From: Vibrio xiamenensis
Lineage (GTDB): Bacteria > Pseudomonadota > Gammaproteobacteria > Enterobacterales > Vibrionaceae
DNA: 64,000 bases
NCBI RefSeq assembly: GCF_900100015.1
Contig: NZ_FNDD01000005.1
Span: forward strand, 62,001-126,000
Direction of reading: 5' to 3'
Of this stretch, positions 45,339 to 55,194 are shown one piece after another (the stretch's first letter is position 1; every line of letters starts with the position of its first letter). Under the pieces are notes generated by a model, which did no database searches, was not told the origin of the DNA, and was given only the letters and a program-made list of their open reading frames with translations. The translations under genes were made by a program, and so were the position numbers.

Positions 45339-46433
45339 ATGAAACACGAATTTCAACCTGATCTGCCACCACCAGCAAACACTGTTGGCTTTGTTGGGTG
45401 GCTAAGAAAAAACTTGTTTAACAGCCCGCTAAACTCAATTGTTACGGTGATTCTGGCTTATTTGGCATTTTCAGCGATTTGGTCAGTGTTTAACTGGGCA
45501 ATTTTGGATGCTGATTGGGTCGGCACCACTCGTGATGCATGTACCAGTGATGGCGCGTGTTGGGTATTTATCAGCGTGCGCTGGGAACAGTTCATGTACG
45601 GTTTCTACCCAGAAGCGGAACTGTGGCGCCCTCGCCTATTTTACGCAACACTGGCAATTTTTGTTGCGCTGCTCGCTTACGAGAAAACCCCTAAGCGCAC
45701 TTGGATCTGGCTATTCTTCGTCAATATTTATCCGTTTTTGATTGCAGCATTGCTGTATGGCGGTGTATTTGGCTTGGAAGTGGTTGAGACTCACCGCTGG
45801 GGCGGATTGCTCGTCACGCTAGTCATTGCGTTAGTCGGTATCGTGGTGTCACTGCCTATCGGTGTGATTTTGGCACTGGGCCGTCGCTCCGATATGCCAG
45901 TCATTCGCAGTCTTTGTACTGTGTACATCGAAGTTTGGCGTGGCGTTCCACTGATTACAGTATTGTTTATGGCATCGGTGATGCTACCGCTGTTCCTTTC
46001 TGAAGGGTCAGACATCAATAAATTGCTTCGTGCGTTAATTGGTGTGGTGATGTTCTCGGCCGCTTACATGGCGGAAGTGATTCGCGGCGGTCTACAAGCG
46101 ATTCCAAAAGGACAATATGAAGCAGCCGATGCTCTAGGGCTAAGCTACTGGAAGAAAATCGGCCTGATTATTCTTCCTCAAGCACTGAAAATTACGATTC
46201 CTTCGATCGTAAATACCTTCATCGGCTTATTTAAAGATACCAGTCTGGTACTCATCATCGGGATGTTTGATGTATTAGGTATTGGTCAATCTGCGAACAC
46301 GGATCCAGATTGGCTTGGTTTTGCCACTGAAAGTTACGTATTTGTCGCGTTGGTGTTCTGGATATTCTGTTTTGGCATGTCGAGATATTCGATTTGGCTC
46401 GAGCATAAACTCCACACCGGTCACAAACGATAA
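45339..46433 (+). CDS. aapM: General amino-acid ABC transporter, permease AapM
   Basis: A 364-residue second permease of the Aap importer. It has several membrane segments and an EAA loop EAADALGLSYWKKIGLIILPQALKI near residues 263-287. The start ATG at 45339 directly follows the aapQ stop codon and has GGAGAG upstream; a longer frame from 45318 would only re-read the aapQ end. The heterodimer AapQ-AapM forms the channel. Confidence 0.95.
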   Translation: MKHEFQPDLPPPANTVGFVGWLRKNLFNSPLNSIVTVILAYLAFSAIWSVFNWAILDADWVGTTRDACTSDGACWVFISVRWEQFMYGFYPEAELWRPRLFYATLAIFVALLAYEKTPKRTWIWLFFVNIYPFLIAALLYGGVFGLEVVETHRWGGLLVTLVIALVGIVVSLPIGVILALGRRSDMPVIRSLCTVYIEVWRGVPLITVLFMASVMLPLFLSEGSDINKLLRALIGVVMFSAAYMAEVIRGGLQAIPKGQYEAADALGLSYWKKIGLIILPQALKITIPSIVNTFIGLFKDTSLVLIIGMFDVLGIGQSANTDPDWLGFATESYVFVALVFWIFCFGMSRYSIWLEHKLHTGHKR

Positions 46434-46457
46434 TTTTAAAGATCAAGGACATATATT

Positions 46458-47207
46458 ATGACTACGCAACAAGATGCTATGATCCAGATTAAAGACATGA
46501 ACAAGTGGTACGGTGAGTTCCACGTTCTAAAAAACATCAACTTAAACGTTAAAAAAGGCGAAAAGATCGTTATCTGTGGCCCTTCTGGCTCAGGTAAGTC
46601 GACGATGATTCGCTGCATCAACCGCCTTGAAGAGCACCAAAAAGGCCAAATCATTGTATCCGGCACAGAACTGACCGAAGATTTGAAAAACATCGAAGCA
46701 GTGCGAAAAGAAGTTGGTATGTGTTTCCAACACTTCAACCTTTTCCCTCATTTGACGGTATTACAAAACTGCACGCTCGCACCAATTTGGGTTAAGAAAA
46801 TGCCTAAAGAAGAAGCAGAAGCGTTAGCGATGAAATACCTAGAGCGTGTTAAAATCCCAGATCAAGCGGATAAATACCCTGGTCAATTGTCTGGTGGTCA
46901 GCAGCAACGTGTGGCGATCGCCCGCTCATTGTGTATGAACCCTCAAGTGATGCTGTTTGATGAACCGACATCCGCACTGGACCCAGAAATGGTGCGCGAA
47001 GTATTGGACGTGATGGTCGAACTCGCCGAAGAAGGCATGACCATGTTGTGTGTCACCCATGAAATGGGCTTTGCTAAAGAAGTGGCAGACCGCGTTATTT
47101 TCATGGATGCTGGCGAAATTATCGAAGAAAACAACCCAATCGATTTCTTTGAAAATCCGCAATCAGACCGCACACAGAACTTCTTGGCTCAGATACTTCA
47201 CCATTAA
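46458..47207 (+). CDS. aapP: General amino-acid ABC transporter, ATPase AapP
   Basis: A 249-residue ABC ATPase of the polar amino-acid type. Walker A is GPSGSGKST (near 41), the signature [15 protein letters not shown], Walker [13 protein letters not shown] and the H-loop [14 protein letters not shown]. An AAGGAC motif precedes the ATG. It is last in the aapJQMP operon and is followed by a clear terminator. Confidence 0.96.
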   Translation: MTTQQDAMIQIKDMNKWYGEFHVLKNINLNVKKGEKIVICGPSGSGKSTMIRCINRLEEHQKGQIIVSGTELTEDLKNIEAVRKEVGMCFQHFNLFPHLTVLQNCTLAPIWVKKMPKEEAEALAMKYLERVKIPDQADKYPGQLSGGQQQRVAIARSLCMNPQVMLFDEPTSALDPEMVREVLDVMVELAEEGMTMLCVTHEMGFAKEVADRVIFMDAGEIIEENNPIDFFENPQSDRTQNFLAQILHH

Positions 47208-47230
47208 AATCAGGCTTTTCTGTAATTTAA

Positions 47231-47258
47231 AAGAGGCGTTTATCGCCTCTTTTTTTTT
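47231..47258 (+). terminator. aap operon terminator
   Basis: AAGAGGCG-TTTAT-CGCCTCTT is an 8-bp stem followed by a long T run. Confidence 0.94.
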
Positions 47259-47403
47259 GTTATATTGTGTTACATTCTAATCAATACTTAAGCCTTTATT
47301 TCCATTATTATTTTCATAAGTTCTATACAATAAAGGGCTTGAAATTTTGAACTTTCAAGCCCATATATGTACATATAAGTAAAACACTCCGATGAGGAAG
47401 ATT

Positions 47404-48066
47404 ATGAACAGTCCTATGTATACTCGCACTTCTACCCAAGACAGTGCGTTACAAACGAACAAGGTGCTACGCAATACTTATGCACTGCTTTCGATGACGT
47501 TGGTTTGGTCAGCAGTAGTGGCTGGCATCTCAATGGCAATGAACCTACCTCGCCCAGGAATTATTATTATGCTGGTGGGCTTTTACGGTCTGCTGTTCCT
47601 GACTGAGAAAAACCGCAACAACGGTCTTGGTTTGGTATTTACCTTCCTGTTTACCGGTTTCCTTGGCTACACGCTAGGTCCAATCCTTAACATGTATGTT
47701 GGCGCTGGTATGGGCGATGTGGTCGTTACTGCTCTAGGTGGTACCGCCTTGGCATTTATGGGCGCTTCAGCTTACGCGCTTACCACTAAACGTGACCTTT
47801 CTTTCCTAGGTGGCGTGTTGATGGCGGGCTTTGTGGTACTGCTTGTCGGTATGGTTGCAAACATCTTCTTGCAAATGCCAATGCTGTATCTTGCAATGAG
47901 TGGCTTGTTCATCCTGTTCTCTGTAGGTGCGATTCTTCTGACCACACAGCAAATTGTGCGTGGCGGTGAAACCAACTACATCTCAGCCACCATTACTTTA
48001 TATGTATCAATCTACAACTTGTTCATCAGCCTACTAAGCATTCTTGGCGTAATGAACGACGACTAA
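47404..48066 (+). CDS. yccA: Bax inhibitor-1 (YccA) family membrane protein
   Basis: A 220-residue inner-membrane protein with seven hydrophobic segments (from about residue 26) and a short N-terminal tail (MNSPMYTRTSTQDSALQTNKVLRNTY) typical of YccA. In E. coli YccA interacts with and inhibits the FtsH protease. The ATG at 47404 has GAGGAAG in front; the ATG at 47392 would overlap this motif. yccA-tusE-yccX-rlmI is conserved in enterobacteria, supporting the name. Confidence 0.9.
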   Translation: MNSPMYTRTSTQDSALQTNKVLRNTYALLSMTLVWSAVVAGISMAMNLPRPGIIIMLVGFYGLLFLTEKNRNNGLGLVFTFLFTGFLGYTLGPILNMYVGAGMGDVVVTALGGTALAFMGASAYALTTKRDLSFLGGVLMAGFVVLLVGMVANIFLQMPMLYLAMSGLFILFSVGAILLTTQQIVRGGETNYISATITLYVSIYNLFISLLSILGVMNDD

Positions 48067-48083
48067 TTGGTTGCTCGAACATA

Positions 48084-48113
48084 AAAAGCCCGTCTTAAAG
48101 ACGGGCTTTTTTT
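48084..48113 (+). terminator. yccA terminator
   Basis: AAAGCCCGTCTT and AAGACGGGCTTT form a near-continuous stem followed by TTTTA, 17 bases after the yccA stop. Confidence 0.92.
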
Positions 48114-48189
48114 ATCACTAAAATATTGACCCAAGCGCTGGCTTCGCTACTCTATAGCCAATTTTGCACAGCAGTCGGAATACAAAGCA

Positions 48190-48519
48190 ATGTTTGAGTA
48201 CAAAGGCAAATCCATTGAAACAGATAAACAAGGTTATTTGCTCGATTATACCCAATGGGAAGAAGGCATGATTGAGACCCTTGCCACGCAAGAAGGCATT
48301 GAGCTCACTCCCGCACACCTTGAAGTCGTTTTGTTTGTGCGCCATTTCTATGAAGAGTTCAACACCTCGCCCGCAATTCGTATGTTGGTAAAGGCGATGG
48401 AAAAAGAACATGGTCCAGAGAAAGGCAACAGCAAATACCTGTTTAAACTCTTTCGCCAAGGGCCTGCCAAACAAGCGACCAAATTAGCTGGGCTACCAAA
48501 ACCGGCTAAATGCCTATAA
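48190..48519 (+). CDS. tusE: Sulfur relay protein TusE
   Basis: A 109-residue DsrC-family protein. TusE accepts sulfur from TusD in the TusBCD complex and passes it to MnmA for 2-thiouridine of tRNA. The conserved penultimate cysteine that carries the persulfide is present at 108 (KPAKCL). The central helix [19 protein letters not shown] is standard. It converges with yccX. Confidence 0.95.
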   Translation: MFEYKGKSIETDKQGYLLDYTQWEEGMIETLATQEGIELTPAHLEVVLFVRHFYEEFNTSPAIRMLVKAMEKEHGPEKGNSKYLFKLFRQGPAKQATKLAGLPKPAKCL

Positions 48520-48535
48520 CCCAGCTGTCTTCAAA

Positions 48536-48808
48536 TTACAGTATTTCAAAACCGTCAAAACGCGTGGGAGTCAATGACTCACGCACCACATTCTCTACCC
48601 ACGCATTTCTTGGTCCGGTTTTTATCCATTCAGCAAACAGTTCGACATTTTTGGGGTCACCACTGACCACCACTTCCACATCACCGTTATTGAGGTTTTT
48701 TGCATAACCAACTAAGCCAAATTTTAAGCCTTGATGACAAGTTTGATAGCGAAAACCAACGCCTTGCACCAACCCTGACACTTGAAACTTTTCACTTTTA
48801 ATATCCAT
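48536..48808 (-). CDS. yccX: Acylphosphatase
   Basis: A 90-residue acylphosphatase, which hydrolyses acyl phosphates such as carbamoyl phosphate. The phosphate loop VQGVGFR with the catalytic arginine at 20 and the catalytic asparagine at 38 ([10 protein letters not shown]) are both in place. Length and fold pattern are standard. It lies between tusE and rlmI, as in E. coli. Confidence 0.95.
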   Translation of the reverse strand: MDIKSEKFQVSGLVQGVGFRYQTCHQGLKFGLVGYAKNLNNGDVEVVVSGDPKNVELFAEWIKTGPRNAWVENVVRESLTPTRFDGFEIL

Positions 48809-48970
48809 ATTATGTTCCTAGTAAACTTTCTTTCTCGCTCCTCACATTGGTAGACAACACAACACTCATTTAGTGCCCAGTTTCATATGTTGCCTTTCGG
48901 TATTTTATTTGCTTTTCCCTCTTCATTCCTCGACAATGTTCCCCCTTTTTAAACTCGACCTGTTGAAGCA

Positions 48971-50164
48971 ATGACTCCTGCTATTTATCTAGTCAAAGGA
49001 CGTGAGAAATCTTTACGTCGCAAGCATCCATGGATCTTCTCTCGCGGCATCCAAAAAATCCAAGGCGAACCACAACTTGGTGAAACGATTGACGTTTTTA
49101 CTCATGACGGTCAATGGTTAGCCAAAGCCGCCTACTCACCTCATTCTCAAATCCGTGCTCGAGTATGGAGTTTTGAAGCGCAAGAGATCAATCAAGCCTT
49201 TTTTGAGCAACGTATCCAAGATGCGCTCATCCTTAGACAAGATATTATCCAGCGTGACGGTCTTACCGGTTTTCGACTGATTGCGGCTGAATCCGATGCT
49301 CTACCTGGCATCACTATCGACAAATATCAAAATTACTTAGTTTGCCAACTGCTCAGCGCAGGTGCAGAGTATCAAAAGACGAACTTAGTTAACGCTCTTA
49401 CAGCCATTTTCCCAGATTGCCATATTTACGAACGCTCAGATGTGGCGGTACGTAAAAAAGAAGGCCTAGAAGAATCGGTTGGCGTGTTGCATGGTGACGT
49501 TCCACCAGCTTCCGTCGTAATTGAAGAAAACGGCGTTAAAATTAGCGTAGATATCGTAAATGGCCATAAAACTGGTTTCTACCTTGACCAACGCGACAGT
49601 CGCCAACAATCGATGAAATACGTCAAAGATAAAGAAGTCCTTAACTGCTTCTCATACACTGGCGGGTTTGGGCTTTACGCACTTAAAGGCGGTGCAAAAC
49701 GGGTTATCAATGCCGATGTTTCTCAACCAGCATTAGATACTGCCAAGCACAATGCCGAGCTCAACCAGTTTGATATTTCTAAAAAACGCGCGGTATTTTT
49801 GAACGCTGATGTGTTTAAACTGCTGCGTGAGTATCGCGATCAAGGCACCAAATTTGATGTGGTTATCATGGACCCGCCAAAATTTGCCGAGTCTAAAGCT
49901 CAACTGAACGGCGCCTGCCGCGGATATAAAGACATCAACATGTTAGCCATGCAGATCCTAAAACCAGGCGGCACATTACTGACCTACTCGTGCTCTGGCT
50001 TAATGGACCAAGTGCTTTTTCAAAAAATTATTGCTGATGCTGCGCTTGATGCTGGACGAAGCGTCAAGTTTGTCGAGCGTTTTGAACAAGCTGCCGATCA
50101 CCCAACCGATACCGCCTATCCGGAAGGTTTTTATTTAAAAGGCTTTGCGTGTAAAGTTTTATAG
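48971..50164 (+). CDS. rlmI: 23S rRNA m5C1962 methyltransferase RlmI
   Basis: A 397-residue enzyme with an N-terminal PUA domain (about 1-80, [17 protein letters not shown]), a central EEHEE-like region and a C-terminal SAM methyltransferase domain. Motifs: [15 protein letters not shown] (near 218), [10 protein letters not shown] (near 300) and TYSCSGLM with the catalytic cysteine (near 339). It matches E. coli RlmI (396 aa) in length and neighbours. Confidence 0.95.
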   Translation: MTPAIYLVKGREKSLRRKHPWIFSRGIQKIQGEPQLGETIDVFTHDGQWLAKAAYSPHSQIRARVWSFEAQEINQAFFEQRIQDALILRQDIIQRDGLTGFRLIAAESDALPGITIDKYQNYLVCQLLSAGAEYQKTNLVNALTAIFPDCHIYERSDVAVRKKEGLEESVGVLHGDVPPASVVIEENGVKISVDIVNGHKTGFYLDQRDSRQQSMKYVKDKEVLNCFSYTGGFGLYALKGGAKRVINADVSQPALDTAKHNAELNQFDISKKRAVFLNADVFKLLREYRDQGTKFDVVIMDPPKFAESKAQLNGACRGYKDINMLAMQILKPGGTLLTYSCSGLMDQVLFQKIIADAALDAGRSVKFVERFEQAADHPTDTAYPEGFYLKGFACKVL

Positions 50165-50204
50165 CGCGATAATCTAAAACAATATGACACAAGAGATCTC
50201 AAAC

Positions 50205-50558
50205 ATGAGTAAATTAACTGCCGATCTTCAAGCGAATCTTGATCTGTTTATCCAAGAAACCAAACAAACTGAACTGGTTTGGGGTATGCGTAACGAAGAA
50301 GGTTGGCTATGCTGTGATTCGACTGAATTCGAAAACAGCGAAGTCATGCCGTTTTGGTCATCAAAAGAAGAAGCCAAACTGCACAACGTTGAAGAATGGG
50401 CGGATTTTGAAGTACTGGAAATTCCACTCGACATTTTTGTTGAAGATTGGCTGATTACCCTTGATGAAGACGGCGTTCTTATCGGCACCAACTGGAACAA
50501 TGAATTGCAAGGTAAAGAAGTTGAGCCATCTGATTTGGCCAAAATGTACTTAGACTAA
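50205..50558 (+). CDS. DUF2750 domain protein
   Basis: A 117-residue acidic cytoplasmic protein. The sequence LVWGMRNEEGWLCCDSTEFENSEVMPFWSS and the following strand FEVLEIPLDIFVEDWL fit DUF2750, a small uncharacterised family. Two in-frame ATGs are possible (50184, 50205); I prefer the second. It is 40 bases downstream of rlmI and may be cotranscribed. It ends before a good terminator. Confidence 0.82.
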   Translation: MSKLTADLQANLDLFIQETKQTELVWGMRNEEGWLCCDSTEFENSEVMPFWSSKEEAKLHNVEEWADFEVLEIPLDIFVEDWLITLDEDGVLIGTNWNNELQGKEVEPSDLAKMYLD

Positions 50559-50587
50559 TCGCCTTATTTAGGACGGTTCAAAATTTA

Positions 50588-50613
50588 AAAAAAGCTGAGC
50601 GCTCGGCTTTTTT
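50588..50613 (+). terminator. Terminator after the DUF2750 gene
   Basis: AAAAGCTGAGC and GCTCGGCTTTT form an 11-bp stem with one T-G pair and almost no loop in the primary sequence, followed by TT. Confidence 0.8.
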
Positions 50614-50646
50614 GTTACTTTATCAGCGCTCAGTTTAGTTAGCACA

Positions 50647-50671
50647 AATAAAGCGGCATAGAACGCCGCTT
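50647..50671 (-). terminator. queEC terminator
   Basis: On the minus strand AAGCGGC-GTTCTAT-GCCGCTT is followed by TATTTG, 23 bases after the queC stop. The T tract is short. Confidence 0.7.
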
Positions 50672-50693
50672 GCAGACTTCAGTCGAAATCGGA

Positions 50694-51386
50694 TTATGCC
50701 GATTTCTGCTTAGCGGTTAACTGCGCCATCACTGCCTCGCGATTATCAAGATAATCATTTAACCCGGCGCGGCGTAAATCGCACGACGGGCAATCTCCAC
50801 AACCGTCCCCAATCACGCCGTTATAGCATGTCAATGTGTGATTACGAACCAAATCAAGCGCTTGGTATTGATCTGCCAATGCCCATGTTTGCGCCTTGTT
50901 TAACCACATCAGCGGCGTTTTGATCTCTAGCTCGCGGTCCATACCTTGTACAAGAGCGCGATTCATCGCTTTGACAAACTCATCACGACAATCCGGATAA
51001 CCCGAAAAATCGGTTTCACACACACCGGTAATCACCGTCTGCGCGCCAATTTGATAGGCGTAAATGCCTGCGAGAGTTAAAAACAGAATATTACGCCCGG
51101 GAACAAACGAATTTGGCAGGCCATTTTCTTGTAATTCATGAGAGACAGGAATGTCATCACGGGTCAAAGAGCTTATCGCCAACTCGTTAAGCAATCCGAC
51201 ATCCATGACCTTATGTGCTTTGACACCAAGCTGCTTGGCGAGCTGCTCAGCCACTTCAATTTCCAATTTATGGCGCTGCCCATAGTCAAACGTGATTGCG
51301 TGCACTTCGTCGTACTCTTGCATCGCCTGCACTAAACAGGTGGTAGAGTCTTGACCACCGCTAAAAACGACCACTGCCTTTTTCAT
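50694..51386 (-). CDS. queC: 7-cyano-7-deazaguanine synthase QueC
   Basis: A 230-residue enzyme that converts 7-carboxy-7-deazaguanine to preQ0 with ATP and ammonia in queuosine synthesis. The PP-loop SGGQDSTT is at residues 9-16, and a zinc-binding cysteine group near the C-terminus ([16 protein letters not shown]) is complete. It follows queE by 11 bases on the same strand. Confidence 0.97.
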   Translation of the reverse strand: MKKAVVVFSGGQDSTTCLVQAMQEYDEVHAITFDYGQRHKLEIEVAEQLAKQLGVKAHKVMDVGLLNELAISSLTRDDIPVSHELQENGLPNSFVPGRNILFLTLAGIYAYQIGAQTVITGVCETDFSGYPDCRDEFVKAMNRALVQGMDRELEIKTPLMWLNKAQTWALADQYQALDLVRNHTLTCYNGVIGDGCGDCPSCDLRRAGLNDYLDNREAVMAQLTAKQKSA

Positions 51387-51397
51387 TATTTTCCTTC

Positions 51398-52066
51398 CTA
51401 AGCAATACTTAAATACTTATGGGTTTGCACCGACAAGCGCCAATTACGTTCAATACACGTATCAATGCACAATTGTGTTGCGCGTGGCTTCTGACTGATC
51501 GGCTGCAATGCAATCACGGTATTTGGCGCAATATTGGCGCCCGCAAGTAACACATCTAACTGGTCGATGTCTTTTTGAGTCCCCACCGGATGCTTAATTT
51601 CATTGGCACGCTCAAGTGCACTATTGAGCACAGGCAGCTTACCTTTCATGGCCACTTTTGGTGACACTGTCACCCAAGTTTTTGCAGACACCAACACTTC
51701 GCTGGTACCACTGGTTTCAATTTGGCACTGGCAGCCAAGATGTTCAAATGCCGCCGTTAACGGGCGTAAATCGTAAATGCAAGGTTCACCGCCGGTAATC
51801 ACTATGTGTTTGGCGTGATAACCTTGCTGTTGATACTGCGCCACAATCTCCTCGGCACTCATTGCACACCAAGTTGGAGAATCTTGGGTTTTGACAATGA
51901 TTTGCTCAAAAGTACGCTCGTCTTCCGGCTCCGCTGTCCAAGTTTGTTTGGTGTCACACCAAGCGCACCCAACTGGGCAGACTTGTAAGCGCACAAACAC
52001 AGAAGGTACGCCAGTAAAGGTACCTTCGCCTTGGATGGTTTCAAACATCTCGTTAATTTTGTACAA
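51398..52066 (-). CDS. queE: 7-carboxy-7-deazaguanine synthase QueE
   Basis: A 222-residue radical-SAM enzyme that makes 7-carboxy-7-deazaguanine from 6-carboxytetrahydropterin. The iron-sulfur motif CPVGCAWC (CxxxCxxC, near 29-36) and the GGEP motif (ITGGEPC) are present, with HPVGTQKDI later. The start codon is TTG, giving [15 protein letters not shown]; this aligns with the E. coli N-terminus, whereas the first ATG would remove five residues. Contains an exact matS copy at 51661. Confidence 0.95.
   Translation of the reverse strand: MYKINEMFETIQGEGTFTGVPSVFVRLQVCPVGCAWCDTKQTWTAEPEDERTFEQIIVKTQDSPTWCAMSAEEIVAQYQQQGYHAKHIVITGGEPCIYDLRPLTAAFEHLGCQCQIETSGTSEVLVSAKTWVTVSPKVAMKGKLPVLNSALERANEIKHPVGTQKDIDQLDVLLAGANIAPNTVIALQPISQKPRATQLCIDTCIERNWRLSVQTHKYLSIA
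51661..51673. promoter_or_regulatory. matS: matS site 4 (exact), inside queE
   Basis: GTGACACTGTCAC fits the MatP consensus exactly. Confidence 0.85.
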
Positions 52067-52210
52067 GGGCTACTTCGCTAAATTGGTCTGGATCACATTT
52101 CTGGAACGAGACCTTAATAGAGACAACCAATAAGATCAACTCATTCATCAATTGATCAAAATGCTCAGCTAATCTAATCTGCTGTTTTGTTCTCTAATTT
52201 AAGGTAAGAC

Positions 52211-53020
52211 ATGTACAAATTAATCGCGCTCGATATGGATGGCACATTACTTCGCTCAGACAAAACCATCTCGCCAAGAACGAAAAAAGCCATTGCTCAA
52301 GCACGTGCGCAAGGCGTGACCGTCGTATTAGCGTCAGGTCGCCCGCTTGAAGGTATCGTCGATAAGCTTGCCGAATTGGACATTCACGGCGAGAACGAAT
52401 TCGTCGCATGCTTTAATGGTTCTATTATTCGTGAACTCGGAGATAACCGCGTAGTACATCGCGGAATCATCGACGGCGCCGCCGCAAAACGCGTGGCAAA
52501 GTTAGCTCAAACGCTGGGTTTAGAGTGTCATGCTTTTAGTGAAGAGCTGGGACTGATTGCACCGCGTAACAGCACTTATACCGAACACGAAGCGCAGATT
52601 AATAATATCTCAATGACGATTGTCGATTTCAATCAATTGGCCGATGACCACCCGATCATTAAAGTGATGATCATTGGTGAACCCGACAAACTGAGTGCGG
52701 CGATTGGCGATATTCCAAACGAATTTGAGCAAGACTTTACCATTTTGCAAAGTGCGCCCTTCTTCCTTGAGTTCTTAAACCCTGTAAGTAACAAAGGTGC
52801 AGGCATCGCCGCGATCGCTGAAAAACTTGGCATTAGCGCCAGCGAAGTGATTTGCATGGGCGATGCGGAAAATGACCATCATATGTTGGAATACGCAGGG
52901 CTTGGCGTTGCAATGGCGAATGCCATGCCAGAAACCAAACGAATCGCCGATCTGATTACTGACAGTAACGATGACGACGGCGTGGCTAAAGTCATTGAAC
53001 AATACGTATTGAACCAATAG
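52211..53020 (+). CDS. yidA: HAD-family sugar-phosphate phosphatase, YidA type
   Basis: A 269-residue Cof-type (IIB) HAD phosphatase. The nucleophile motif DMDGTLL starts at residue 8, and the metal motif GDAENDHHMLEYAG is near residue 217. The start MYKLIALDMDGTLL and length match E. coli YidA, which hydrolyses sugar phosphates. A TAAGG motif precedes the ATG. The 3' end carries a short tandem repeat that includes the stop codon. Confidence 0.9.
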   Translation: MYKLIALDMDGTLLRSDKTISPRTKKAIAQARAQGVTVVLASGRPLEGIVDKLAELDIHGENEFVACFNGSIIRELGDNRVVHRGIIDGAAAKRVAKLAQTLGLECHAFSEELGLIAPRNSTYTEHEAQINNISMTIVDFNQLADDHPIIKVMIIGEPDKLSAAIGDIPNEFEQDFTILQSAPFFLEFLNPVSNKGAGIAAIAEKLGISASEVICMGDAENDHHMLEYAGLGVAMANAMPETKRIADLITDSNDDDGVAKVIEQYVLNQ

Positions 53021-53034
53021 GTGTTGAACCAATA
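52996..53034 (+). repeat. Triplicated short repeat across the yidA stop codon
   Basis: Three similar units lie in a row: ATTGAACAATAC, GTATTGAACCAATAG and GTGTTGAACCAATAG. The yidA stop TAG lies in the second unit. It looks like a recent slippage duplication. Confidence 0.65.
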
Positions 53035-53086
53035 GGTTGTTAGCGCTATCGCTGTACGCAAATCGTTAACGCAGCCAACGCATGCA

Positions 53087-53139
53087 AAAAAGCCCCAATT
53101 ACTATCTATACAATCAATATATAAATAATTGGGGCTTTT
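53087..53139. terminator. Two-way terminator between yidA and the Nudix-PAP2 gene
   Basis: AAAAGCCCCAATTA and TAATTGGGGCTTTT are perfect 14-bp inverted repeats with a 25-base loop and T runs on both strands. They serve two convergent genes. Confidence 0.82.
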
Positions 53140-53157
53140 CAGACAATGAGATTTTCG

Positions 53158-54585
53158 CTAGTGGGTTTTATGGGTTCGCTGAGCGGAGACATTAAACACC
53201 AGCAGTAACAGAGGAAAACGCAGCGTTTGCGCAGCCAGTGACATCAAACTGCTGGTTGAAACCAACGTCGCCGAGAACGACACCACTTCATTGACAAACA
53301 GCAGCAATAAAATCACAAACACCATTTCACGGAAACTAATATAATCGCTGCTCTCTTTGCCAGTCCAAATGATGCCACAAGCCGTCACTAAGGTCGCCAG
53401 CAACATAGTAAATACGGGCGTTTGGAAAATCAGCGTCAGCACAGCGGCAACGATGGCCAACAATCCCCACGAAGTTCGTGAGCAAATCAGTTTTTCAAGG
53501 TCAACACCGGGTTTATCTTCCAAGCGAATGATGTGCCAAGCGGTCAAAATACCAAACACACTGCCCACCAGCATGTCGACAATAAACTCAGAGCCACTAT
53601 AGAAATTAGCCAGCATAATGCCCATCAGCGCCAAGACAAAGCCGCCAAAATAACGATTCAACGACAAACGTTCGAACGCATTCAGCACCAGAATCCCAAC
53701 GCTGGACCATAGCGCCAACGCCAAGCTTGGCATGCTGTAGCCATCGGAATGCGACAGTTCAATCGCCGGAATATAAACATGCGGTCTTGGCAGCGCGAAA
53801 GTTTGCCGCGCGACAATGCACACCAGCGAGGTAATCGCCACCAGATAAAACACCCGATAAGCAAAGTGCAACCCAAACTTCCAATACAACAACGGAAAAA
53901 GCAGCAGCAGAACCACTGGATTGGATAGCTGGTTTACCCACCAAGCCAATTTATTTACGGCGATAACAAGACTATCCGGCAACGAATTGACCGCCCGCTG
54001 CAGGTTCATTATCCAGTTAAGTTCGATTTGATTTGCCACAGGTGCAGCAACCACTAAATTGCCAACGTAGCTTGCCGGCTGGTCGTCCGCTTCGGCAAAT
54101 AGTTGTTTAACGGTCTGCCATTGGTCTGGGTAGCGATACAGCGCCGCATCCAGCGCCTCTGGTTCTATCAACATCGCCGAAGACACTTCTACACCGTAGT
54201 GAGGCGCAAACCACACGGGTAGCTCATGCCCGTCCAGCACGTTATTCAGCTCATAGGCGATAACGTCAGACTCCGAGGCGCATTCAAAAAAATAAGCCCG
54301 TTCGGTTTTACCAAGTAACTTCTTTACTTTGACCGCAAGCCCGGTCTCTTCCCAAGTTTCGCGCTGCGCGGCCAACTCTGGCGTTTCACCTCGCGCAATT
54401 TTACCGCCAGGAAGCGACATCTTACGCGTCAAGGATTCATGAATCAGGACAATTTTGTGATCAGCTCTGACAATACATAACGCCCCTTTAGGCTCCAGAA
54501 CTTGATTGGTATCTGTCGCCATCGAAGGGAACGCAACCGAGAATATTCCCAATACAAACATCAGATAGGAAAAAAATACGTGCAT
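53158..54585 (-). CDS. Nudix hydrolase fused to a PAP2-like membrane domain
   Basis: A 475-residue fusion. A signal-like hydrophobic start (about 1-23) precedes a Nudix domain whose box runs G61 to L83 and fits G-x5-E-x7-RE-x2-EE-x-G. After about residue 205 come roughly nine membrane segments with PAP2-like order. Motif 1 is kept (RQTFALPRP near 260), but motif 2 reads PSLA where PSGH is expected and motif 3 SGSEFIVD where the usual histidine is Glu. The Nudix part looks active; the phosphatase part probably is not. The Nudix domain would face the periplasm. Homologous Vibrio fusions probably exist. Confidence 0.85.
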   Translation of the reverse strand: MHVFFSYLMFVLGIFSVAFPSMATDTNQVLEPKGALCIVRADHKIVLIHESLTRKMSLPGGKIARGETPELAAQRETWEETGLAVKVKKLLGKTERAYFFECASESDVIAYELNNVLDGHELPVWFAPHYGVEVSSAMLIEPEALDAALYRYPDQWQTVKQLFAEADDQPASYVGNLVVAAPVANQIELNWIMNLQRAVNSLPDSLVIAVNKLAWWVNQLSNPVVLLLLFPLLYWKFGLHFAYRVFYLVAITSLVCIVARQTFALPRPHVYIPAIELSHSDGYSMPSLALALWSSVGILVLNAFERLSLNRYFGGFVLALMGIMLANFYSGSEFIVDMLVGSVFGILTAWHIIRLEDKPGVDLEKLICSRTSWGLLAIVAAVLTLIFQTPVFTMLLATLVTACGIIWTGKESSDYISFREMVFVILLLLFVNEVVSFSATLVSTSSLMSLAAQTLRFPLLLLVFNVSAQRTHKTH

Positions 54586-54619
54586 TCTTAATTTTTGCTC
54601 TAGTTATGGAGTTTGATCG

Positions 54620-55099
54620 TTAGCCGCTGACCGGCTTTCTTAACCAATGAATATGATGCTCAAAACCTAAACTTTGATACAGACCCAATGCAGATTGATT
54701 AAATTGCCACACTTCGACAAAAATCTGCTTTACACCGTAATCGATCAATCGCGCTTCTATAGTGCCCATCAACAATTTTGCCACCCCTTGCTGACGGGCC
54801 TCTGGACGAACATATAACTCATCAATACTGCCCATCAAAACCGGCTTACTGACACTTGAGATCAGCTCGCAAAAATGGCCTGTAACAAAACCGAGTATTC
54901 TACCTTGTTGCTTTGCAACAAAAATGAGACATTCCGGACTGTCGATATAACGACTGACGCTTTTCTCTTGTTCGATCTCTTCGGCAGTTTTGAAGTGCTC
55001 TGGACACTGCTGATGATGCTCGTCATGCAAATCAAACATCAAGTCATTCAGCTGCTCGAGATCATCAAACTGAGCAGAAGAAATAGCCACGATTGACAT
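54620..55099 (-). CDS. GNAT family N-acetyltransferase
   Basis: A 159-residue GNAT-fold protein. The acetyl-CoA-binding motif A is IDELYVRPEARQQGVAKLL (about 95-113), with motif B FNQSALGLYQSLGF near 135-148. This subfamily transfers acetyl groups to small molecules or proteins; the substrate cannot be read from the sequence. It lies 34 bases upstream of the Nudix-PAP2 gene on the same strand and may share its transcript. Confidence 0.88.
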   Translation of the reverse strand: MSIVAISSAQFDDLEQLNDLMFDLHDEHHQQCPEHFKTAEEIEQEKSVSRYIDSPECLIFVAKQQGRILGFVTGHFCELISSVSKPVLMGSIDELYVRPEARQQGVAKLLMGTIEARLIDYGVKQIFVEVWQFNQSALGLYQSLGFEHHIHWLRKPVSG

Positions 55100-55145
55100 G
55101 GTTATTGGTTCCGTACGAATAAAGTAACATTCTATATAAGTCGCA

Positions 55146-55174
55146 CAAAAAAAGCCTCAGTATTTGAGGCTTTT
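55146..55174 (-). terminator. prp operon terminator
   Basis: On the minus strand AAAAGCCTCA-AATAC-TGAGGCTTTT forms a 10-bp stem with a T run, about 20 bases after the prpE stop. Confidence 0.92.
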
Positions 55175-55194
55175 CTGATAACTTCATTCTTAAG

